In this document: in pieces, positions 7,035 to 12,432 of the stretch
How the letters are laid out: each line of letters starts with the position of its first letter
Numbering within the stretch: the stretch's first letter is position 1
From: an uncultured Granulosicoccaceae bacterium
GTDB taxonomy: Bacteria; Pseudomonadota; Gammaproteobacteria; Granulosicoccales; Granulosicoccaceae
Direction of reading: 5' to 3'
DNA: 14,934 nt
NCBI GenBank assembly: GCA_937951695.1
Contig: CALFBL010000009.1
Location: 1 to 14,934, forward strand
Notes under the pieces: model-generated
Told to the model about the DNA's origin: nothing
The model's input: only the letters and a program-made list of their open reading frames with translations
Databases searched by the model: none
Translations under genes and position numbers: made by a program

Positions 7035-7436
7035 ATGAAATTTCAGCTAGAGACCTCGGAACACAATTTGATCAGCCATTACGGCGCTGGATCGCTCGCT
7101 GTGAACGGTCGGGAATACCGCAGCAATTTGCTGATCACCCACGACGCGGTGTTGGAGAATTGGGTTGACGGCGAGATTACAGCGCTGACCGAGCAGAGCT
7201 TTCGCCCGTTATTCGAGCTACCCGAAGAGAGCCGACCGGAAATCGTGCTGCTCGGCACCGGTGAGAACCATGTGTTCCCGTCGATGGAGCTTCTGGTTAC
7301 GCTGAAAAGGCGTGGCTTGACCGTTGAGGTGATGAACACGCGCGCGGCGTGTCGCACTTACAGCGTCCTAGTGAGCGAGTATCGCAGCGTGGCCGCCGCC
7401 CTGTTCCAGATTCCACCGTCCTCGCACGGCGACTGA
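7035..7436 (+). CDS. Mth938-like domain protein (DUF498)
   Basis: The 133-residue product matches the small Mth938-like family (DUF498; Xcc1710 and the mitochondrial factor NDUFAF3 are relatives). Visible features are HYGAGSLAVNGREYRSNLLI near 15-34, EIVLLGTGENHVFPS near 77-91, and GLTVEVMNTRAACRTYSVLV near 103-122. Many bacterial members are uncharacterised; the eukaryotic relative helps assemble respiratory complex I. The ATG at 7035 is preferred over the in-frame GTG at 6993. It has a CAGGG ribosome site at normal spacing, and conservation begins at MKFQLE, whereas the extra 14 codons would read through the promoter-proximal hairpin. The gene stands alone on the plus strand, divergent from hom and convergent with rpoS. 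Confidence 0.88.
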   Translation: MKFQLETSEHNLISHYGAGSLAVNGREYRSNLLITHDAVLENWVDGEITALTEQSFRPLFELPEESRPEIVLLGTGENHVFPSMELLVTLKRRGLTVEVMNTRAACRTYSVLVSEYRSVAAALFQIPPSSHGD

Positions 7437-7544
7437 CACACCGGGGGTCCATCTCGACTGGCCGCGCCGTCCGTGGCTCGGGATTTAAAAAATAGGATGC
7501 CTTTGCGCTCACGGGTAAAGGACCAAAACCGAAGGCGCGAGAGC

Positions 7545-8546
7545 TTAGGCCATAAAAAGATTCTCAGCGGAGTAGCCGCTGCCTTCGAGAATACGACGCA
7601 GGCGTTTTAGAGCCTCCATCTGAATCTGGCGCACCCGCTCACGCGTCACCCCCAATTCCTGACCCACCTCTTCCAGCGTGGATTTTTCGTGTCCATGCAG
7701 ACCAAAACGACGTACGAGCACTTCGCGCTGTTTGGTCTCCAGCTTTTGCAGCCAGTCGTTGATGTTCGAGTTCACGCTTTCGTCCTGCAGAATTTCTGAG
7801 GGATCGAGGTTGTTTTCATCTGGAATGATGTCGAGCAACGGCCGCTCACCGTCTTTGCCGATCGCCACATCCACTGACGTCACACGATCGCGCAGACCGA
7901 GCAAACGCTTCACATCAGCCACCGACCGTTCGCTCAATGCTGCGATATCTTCACAAGTCGGTTCCCGGTCGAGCGATTGTTGCAAGCGGCGCTCGGACTT
8001 GATGAGGACGTTCATTTCCTTCACAACGTGAATCGGCAAACGAATCGTTCGGGTCTGGTTCATTAGGCCGCGCTCGATGGTCTGGCGAATCCACCACGTA
8101 GCGTAAGTTGAGAAACGGAAGCCGCGCTCTGGGTCAAACTTTTCCACCGAGTGAATCAGGCCGAGGTTGCCTTCTTCAATTAGGTCGAGCAGTGCCAAGC
8201 CGCGATTCATATACCGTCGCGCAATCTTGACCACCAAACGCAAATTGCACTCGATCATTTTTGCCCGCGATTTCTCACAACCTTTTTGCGCAAGTCGGGT
8301 GTAATACTTCTCTTCATCGGCTGTGAGCAGTTCGGAGAATTCGATTTCTTTCAAATACAGTCGCGTCGCGTCCATCTCTTTGCGAGAGGCGTCGCGCAGC
8401 TTACTGGCTTTAATCTGTTCCTGCTCTGCGACCGGTTCTGATAACGAGTCATCTAACGCTGCGTCACCACCGTGGTTCACGGCGGCGGCTTTTGCTTGAG
8501 ACCCAATCCCTGACCGATTCCAGGTCGAGCGTTCACTAATTGACAT
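7545..8546 (-). CDS. rpoS: Stationary-phase sigma factor RpoS
   Basis: The 333-residue product (E. coli RpoS has 330) shows the RpoS signature DATRLYLKEIEFSELLTADE near 59-78. Region 2 has NLRLVVKIARRYMNRGLALL, then DLIEEGNLGLIHSVEKFDPE and TYATWWIRQTIERG. Region 3 has TIRLPIHVVKEMNV, where Lys176 aligns with the RssB-contact lysine Lys173 of E. coli. The C-terminal region 4 helix-turn-helix is TLEEVGQELGVTRERVRQIQ. It directs RNA polymerase to stationary-phase and stress promoters. The ATG at 8546 is chosen over an upstream in-frame TTG at 8579, because AGAGGA lies 7 nt before the ATG and the 11 extra codons look like leader. It is the last gene of surE-pcm-nlpD-rpoS. A 165-bp AT-rich gap follows nlpD, so rpoS probably also has its own promoter, possibly within nlpD as in enterics. 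Confidence 0.97.
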   Translation of the reverse strand: MSISERSTWNRSGIGSQAKAAAVNHGGDAALDDSLSEPVAEQEQIKASKLRDASRKEMDATRLYLKEIEFSELLTADEEKYYTRLAQKGCEKSRAKMIECNLRLVVKIARRYMNRGLALLDLIEEGNLGLIHSVEKFDPERGFRFSTYATWWIRQTIERGLMNQTRTIRLPIHVVKEMNVLIKSERRLQQSLDREPTCEDIAALSERSVADVKRLLGLRDRVTSVDVAIGKDGERPLLDIIPDENNLDPSEILQDESVNSNINDWLQKLETKQREVLVRRFGLHGHEKSTLEEVGQELGVTRERVRQIQMEALKRLRRILEGSGYSAENLFMA

Positions 8547-8711
8547 CGATATTTCCTCTTGTCGCTCCAGAGCAACCAAAATATTATTGTACAGTAATAA
8601 ACTAACGTTTCTTCTTATTTTAAAACAAGTTACGTCAACTTACTCAACCAATTTACATAATAAGCAGTGTTTTTTTTGCGGCAAAAGTCCATCGCCACGT
8701 CGCTTTTTTGA
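8547..8711 (-). promoter_or_regulatory. AT-rich rpoS leader region
   Basis: This 165-bp stretch between nlpD and rpoS is clearly richer in A/T than its flanks. On the minus strand a weak promoter-like pair can be drawn (TTGAGT, 17-bp spacer, TTTAAA; 4 of 6 each), overlapping a near-palindrome CTTGTTTTAAAATAAG at 8629-8614 (14 of 16 symmetric positions). The only firm element is the AGAGGA ribosome site at about 8554-8559. No convincing terminator follows nlpD, so read-through into rpoS is likely. Confidence 0.4.
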
Positions 8712-9752
8712 CTAGTTCGTCAGAAAATTCATCGGATTCAACGGGTTACCATTTTGGCGTACTTCAAATCGCAGAACGGACTCATTTCGCGCGTTCGAGC
8801 CGAGGCTCGCGATGACATCGCCCGCATTGACGACATCATCTTCAACGACGAATAATTGGTTAGCGTGCGAGTAGGTGGTCATCAATCCGTTGTCGTGTTG
8901 CAAGATAATAAGCTTGCCGTTTCCGCCAGATAACTCGCGGCCGGCGTAAGCCACCGTACCATTCGATGCCGCGTGAATTTGCTGACCCGGTACGCCAGCG
9001 ATATCGATACCCTGCCCACCGGCTTCCGAAGGCGCAAAATCGCGTGCAACTTCACCCAGGGTCGGCCACACCCAAGCGCTGATGGAATTGCCGCTCGGAG
9101 CGCTCAACACACTATCAGGCGCATTCGCCGCGGCTAACTGCTGCTCGGACACCGCTGGCAGGGAGCTATAGCTGAGTCCATCGTCGAACTCATCGAGCAC
9201 TACTTCTTCAATGGGCAAACGAGCGTTGCCGGTATTCTGCGCATTGGCCGGTATCTCACGATAAGACTCGGCAGCTTGCGCTGGGGAAACACTTTGCGTC
9301 GGATAGATCAACACGCTTTCGACCCGGTTGCCATTGGGTTGGACCGTTACCGGCGTTGACTTGATGGCCCCAGAAGCGACCGATTGGGAATTGATCGATT
9401 GGCCAGCGCCAAAGCGACTGGCTTGGGTGGTCTCTGCCCCATTTAGCTCGGCGGGCGCAGGGCCGTACTGACTGCGCGCAGCAACGGTATCAAACTGATG
9501 CACCACGACCCGATCGCCAGCGTTCATTCCAGCGCTCAAGTGCGGGTTCAGAGCCACCAACTGTTCAGGCTCTAGACGGTATCGAAACGCAACCGTCTCG
9601 AACGTATCACCCGGACGCGCAACGTAGGTGTTGGGCCCAAGCTCCAAACTCTGCAAACGCGTCTCGACGTCCGGAATCGACGCACAGCCGATCACCGCTA
9701 TGGGAATAGCGGTGATGCAAAACAAAAAGCGCGTGTGAGATGAACGGTTCAT
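8712..9752 (-). CDS. nlpD: NlpD-type LysM/M23 lipoprotein, degenerate peptidase domain
   Basis: The 346-residue product starts with a lipoprotein signal peptide ending VIGCAS (lipidated Cys23; no Asp at +2, so outer membrane is expected). One LysM peptidoglycan-binding domain spans about 43-86 (YVARPGDTFETVAFRYRLEP). A long Gln/Asn/Ser/Ala-rich linker follows, then an M23/LytM domain at about 224-344. The zinc-ligand positions are changed: the usual H-x3-D reads GQGIDIAG and the usual HxH-type end reads VLRFEVRQNG. The domain should therefore be catalytically dead, as in NlpD/EnvC proteins that activate cell-division amidases such as AmiC. The ATG at 9752 is preferred to the GTG one codon earlier, because AGGGA lies 5 nt before it. 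The gene sits between pcm and rpoS as in other gammaproteobacteria. Confidence 0.95.
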   Translation of the reverse strand: MNRSSHTRFLFCITAIPIAVIGCASIPDVETRLQSLELGPNTYVARPGDTFETVAFRYRLEPEQLVALNPHLSAGMNAGDRVVVHQFDTVAARSQYGPAPAELNGAETTQASRFGAGQSINSQSVASGAIKSTPVTVQPNGNRVESVLIYPTQSVSPAQAAESYREIPANAQNTGNARLPIEEVVLDEFDDGLSYSSLPAVSEQQLAAANAPDSVLSAPSGNSISAWVWPTLGEVARDFAPSEAGGQGIDIAGVPGQQIHAASNGTVAYAGRELSGGNGKLIILQHDNGLMTTYSHANQLFVVEDDVVNAGDVIASLGSNARNESVLRFEVRQNGNPLNPMNFLTN

Positions 9753-9823
9753 CACATCCCTGACTGGATCGTCGAACTGGCTGCCCGCTATGGGCCGATA
9801 GGTCTAAGAGTGTAGTAGGCGAT

Positions 9824-10495
9824 TCAAGACTTTCCAGAAAGAAAAGGCACGAATTTTACATCGTGCATTCTTTGCTCGTGGAAGCCCTCAAGGGTGCGAG
9901 TAATCAACAACAAGGACTGCGTTTCCAGGCGCGCCCCCACCGGCACCACCATGCGGCCACCGACACTGAGCTGCTCGTAGAGAGCCGCGGGTACACTGCG
10001 AGGGGCGGCTGTGACGATAATCCCGTCGAAAGGGCCGTTGCTAGCCCAGCCCCAACTGCCGTCGGTGTAACGGGTATGGATATTTCGATACTCGAGCGCT
10101 TTAAACCGCGAGCGGGCTCTATCCAGCAAATTCTTGATGCGTTCAACGGTGTACACGTTGTCTACTAGACGCGACAGCACGGCAGCCTGATAGCCCGACC
10201 CCGTACCCACTTCCAACACCCGCTCGCGCGGGCCATCGGCGAGCAACAGTTCCGTCATACGCGCCACCGCGTAGGGCTGGGAAATGGTCTGGCCCTGCCC
10301 GATCGGCAAGGAGGCGTCTTCATAGGCGCGTGTTGCCATAGCTTCATCGACAAAAAGATGTCTTGGCACCGAGGCCATGGTTTCAATCACGCGTTCATCG
10401 ACGACACCTCGATCGCGCAGTCGATCAGCCATTCGATTACGCGTACGCTGTGAGGTCATGCCGACGCCGGCAATCGAGTGCGCCGTCAGAATCAT
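9824..10495 (-). CDS. pcm: Protein-L-isoaspartate O-methyltransferase
   Basis: The 223-residue product has the substrate-binding sequence SLPIGQGQTISQPYAVARM near 62-80, SAM motif I RVLEVGTGSGYQAAVLS near 92-108, VYTVERI (motif post-I), and FDGIIVTAAPRSVP near 157-170. It transfers a methyl group from S-adenosylmethionine to abnormal L-isoaspartyl residues, starting repair of aged proteins in the cytoplasm. The ATG overlaps the surE stop in ATGA (4-bp overlap), with GGAG 8 nt upstream inside surE, so the two genes are translationally coupled. An internal start at 10459 (MTSQRTRN) fits the usual N-terminus of relatives too, but lacks a comparable ribosome site. The 71-bp gap to nlpD shows no terminator. 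Confidence 0.96.
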   Translation of the reverse strand: MILTAHSIAGVGMTSQRTRNRMADRLRDRGVVDERVIETMASVPRHLFVDEAMATRAYEDASLPIGQGQTISQPYAVARMTELLLADGPRERVLEVGTGSGYQAAVLSRLVDNVYTVERIKNLLDRARSRFKALEYRNIHTRYTDGSWGWASNGPFDGIIVTAAPRSVPAALYEQLSVGGRMVVPVGARLETQSLLLITRTLEGFHEQRMHDVKFVPFLSGKS

Positions 10496-11241
10496 TCGAA
10501 GTGCTCCAACCAGTCGCTCAAACTCGACATGGTGCCAAAACGTGTTAAATCGATCTGCAGTGGCGTAACCGACACAAAGCCTTCACTGACGGCGTTGAAA
10601 TCCGTACCCGGACTGTCATCAGAGATGTCTCCGGCGGGCCCGATCCAAAACATGGCATCCCCTCGCGGGGTCGGTTCGCGGGTGGCTTTCTGCGAAGGGT
10701 GTCGCTTACCCAAACGCGTGGCGCGTACCCCCTGGATCTCTGAGCGCGGCACATCGGGTACATTGACGTTCAAAATAGTGTCCGCTGGCAAAGGCACTTT
10801 GTTCATCTGTTTAATCAAATCGGTGACGATCTGAGCGGCGGTTGCGTAGTGGCTGGGGTTGTGACTGGCCATGGACACCGCTATCGCTGGGTGCCCGAGA
10901 TTGCGTCCTTCAACCGCTGCTGCTACTGTCCCTGAATACAACACATCGTCTCCCATGTTAGGCCCATCGTTGATGCCACTGACCACCATGTCCGGCTCCT
11001 CTTGCAATAGACCTCCCAGCGCAAGATGCACGCAGTCGGTCGGCGTACCCTCGACTGAATAGAGCGTCTCGCTGTGCTGATGGGTACTGATCGGGCGGCG
11101 CAAGGTTAAAGAATGACTGGCCGCGCTGCGATTTCGATCCGGCGCCACAATAACGGCCGTACCAACAGAGCTTAGTGCATCAAACAAGGCGATGATGCCG
11201 TGCGACAGATACCCGTCGTCGTTGGAAACTAGAATTCGCAT
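10492..11241 (-). CDS. surE: 5'/3'-nucleotidase SurE
   Basis: The 249-residue product begins MRILVSNDDGYLSHGI, the hallmark SurE N-terminus. Metal-site residues fit the family: Asp8 and Asp9, Ser39 in RNRSAASHSLTL, and Asn91 in SGINDGPNMGDDVLYSGT. SurE is a divalent-metal-dependent phosphatase of nucleoside monophosphates and polyphosphates, linked to stationary-phase survival. The ATG at 11241 is used rather than an extended reading to 11328. The extra 29 residues do not resemble the family, which starts at MRIL, and they would lie opposite the 5' end of the hydrolase gene. An AAGG lies 3 nt upstream, which is close. The start codon interlocks with the ATG of the divergent hydrolase gene, so the surE promoter must lie within that coding region or farther right. 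Confidence 0.96.
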   Translation of the reverse strand: MRILVSNDDGYLSHGIIALFDALSSVGTAVIVAPDRNRSAASHSLTLRRPISTHQHSETLYSVEGTPTDCVHLALGGLLQEEPDMVVSGINDGPNMGDDVLYSGTVAAAVEGRNLGHPAIAVSMASHNPSHYATAAQIVTDLIKQMNKVPLPADTILNVNVPDVPRSEIQGVRATRLGKRHPSQKATREPTPRGDAMFWIGPAGDISDDSPGTDFNAVSEGFVSVTPLQIDLTRFGTMSSLSDWLEHFE

Positions 11242-12235
11242 GGACCTTACAGAACACAACCGATTGTTAACTGAACAGAGTAAATTTAGACCGCGCTGGT
11301 GGTTACGCAACCCGCATGTGCAAACCATTTACGCCAGTAAATTGGCGAACGTGCCCAACATTGACACTCTGCGCGAACGATTGGAGCTCGCCGATGGAGA
11401 TTTTCTTGATCTGAATTGGTCAAAGAAAACCGCAGGACCGATCATTTGCTTGTTTCATGGTCTGGCTGGCTGCGTAGACAGTGCCTACGCGCGACGCGCG
11501 ATCTATGCGCTGGAAACCAACGGATATCGCCCGGTGTTTATGCACCACCGAGGCTGCAGTGGGGAACCGAATCGATTGGCGAAGTCGTACCACTCCGGTC
11601 ATACCGAAGACATTACGACGATGATCGCAACTGTGCGTCAGCGCTACCCGGCTGAACGCGTCGGGGCCGTGGGCTATTCGCTGGGAGCAAACGCTTTACT
11701 CAAATATTTGGGAGAACGCGGTAAGAACAGCGCTCTGGATGCAGCTGTGGCGGTGTGCCCTCCGCTGGTGTTATCGACCTGTGCCGATACGATAAACACA
11801 GGTTTTGCCCGCCTGTATCAGCGCTATCTACTAGCGTTGATGCATAAGCAATACGTGGCAAAACAACGCGCCTATCCGGAATTGAATCTAGCCGATTTAC
11901 CCAGGGGTTTGACCAACTTTTGGCGCTTCGACGATGCAGTAACTGCACCGTTGCACGGTTTTAAGAATGTGCACGATTATTATGATCAATGCAGTGGACG
12001 AGCCTTTGTACCCGATATAAAAACCCCGACGCATATTTTGTACGCATTGAATGACCCCTTTTTTTCCCCGTCAGTTCTGCCCACAGCCGATGAGTTACCT
12101 GATTGTGTGCAGTTGCATACACCGCAGCACGGTGGTCATGTCGGATTTTTAGAACACCCTGCGCCAGCAAAGTATATGCATTGGTTGGATCGGCGCACGG
12201 TGGAATGGTTAAAACCGTTGCTAAGTGCTCAATGA
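11240..12235 (+). CDS. YheT-type alpha/beta hydrolase
   Basis: The 331-residue product matches the YheT/COG0429 branch of alpha/beta hydrolases. It opens with FRPRWWLRNPHVQTIYA (16-32), then has the oxyanion-region CLFHGLAGCVDSAYARR (70-86), HHRGCSGEPN near 102-111, and the nucleophile elbow GYSLGAN with Ser147. The late acid LNDPFF and the His in HGGHVGFLEH complete the triad. The substrate is not known; esterase activity on lipids or small esters is usually proposed. It is probably cytoplasmic, with no signal peptide. The ATG at 11240 overlaps the surE ATG on the other strand (shared CATG). An alternative start at 11195 has AAGG at good spacing but would run antisense through the conserved surE N-terminus. 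No terminator is obvious immediately after the stop. Confidence 0.88.
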   Translation: MDLTEHNRLLTEQSKFRPRWWLRNPHVQTIYASKLANVPNIDTLRERLELADGDFLDLNWSKKTAGPIICLFHGLAGCVDSAYARRAIYALETNGYRPVFMHHRGCSGEPNRLAKSYHSGHTEDITTMIATVRQRYPAERVGAVGYSLGANALLKYLGERGKNSALDAAVAVCPPLVLSTCADTINTGFARLYQRYLLALMHKQYVAKQRAYPELNLADLPRGLTNFWRFDDAVTAPLHGFKNVHDYYDQCSGRAFVPDIKTPTHILYALNDPFFSPSVLPTADELPDCVQLHTPQHGGHVGFLEHPAPAKYMHWLDRRTVEWLKPLLSAQ

Positions 12236-12432
12236 AAACATCACACTTTAGATCGTCGCACGCAAACGAATCACCATTTTCCCAATCAGCGCGCCACCTT
12301 ACCGTGAGCGGTGCGTCTGGATGATCAATAGACCGATAGGGATCGAACATAAAAAAGGCGCCAGTGTAAACTGGCGCCTTCTCTTCTCGTTCATAACCGG
12401 TCGCATGACAACCGGTTAGGAGTCGACCGGAG
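12236..12432. other. Convergent intergenic region with two hairpins
   Basis: This 197-bp gap lies between the 3' ends of the hydrolase (+) and the repeat-protein gene (-). It holds the strong terminator hairpin at 12357-12378 and a second inverted repeat, AACCGGT (12395-12401) / ACCGGTT (12411-12417), with a 9-nt loop in the 3' untranslated part of the minus-strand gene. The stretch 12236-12350 shows nothing I can assign. Confidence 0.6.
12351..12378 (-). terminator. Rho-independent terminator of the repeat-protein gene
   Basis: On the minus strand a perfect 9-bp stem GGCGCCAGT / ACTGGCGCC with a TTAC loop is followed directly by TTTTTT (12356-12351), 55 nt after the stop codon of the repeat protein. 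Read on the plus strand, the same stem has a GTAA tetraloop and a pyrimidine-rich tail TTCTCTTCTCG, so it may also stop transcripts from the hydrolase gene, less efficiently. Confidence 0.93.

Noticed and set aside
7437..7544. Possible terminator or small RNA between the Mth938-like gene and rpoS
   Set aside because: A CCTTT/AAAGG pairing with a 12-nt loop lies some distance before a T6 run on the minus strand, but the stem is short and separated from the T-run. No repeated GGA hairpins of an RsmZ-type RNA are seen.
8547..8579. Extended RpoS start at the TTG at 8579
   Set aside because: There is no ribosome site before it, while AGAGGA sits at good spacing before the ATG at 8546. The resulting 333 residues fit the family length.
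8678..8710. Possible terminator after nlpD (GC-rich arms with flanking A- and T-runs)
   Set aside because: On the minus strand the arms pair poorly (a mismatch in a 5-bp stem) and are followed by A's, not T's. The T-run lies on the plus strand, where no gene is read.
11242..11328. 29-residue N-terminal extension of SurE
   Set aside because: The family begins at MRILVSNDDG. The extension is Cys-rich, unlike SurE, and is antisense to the conserved N-terminus of the hydrolase.
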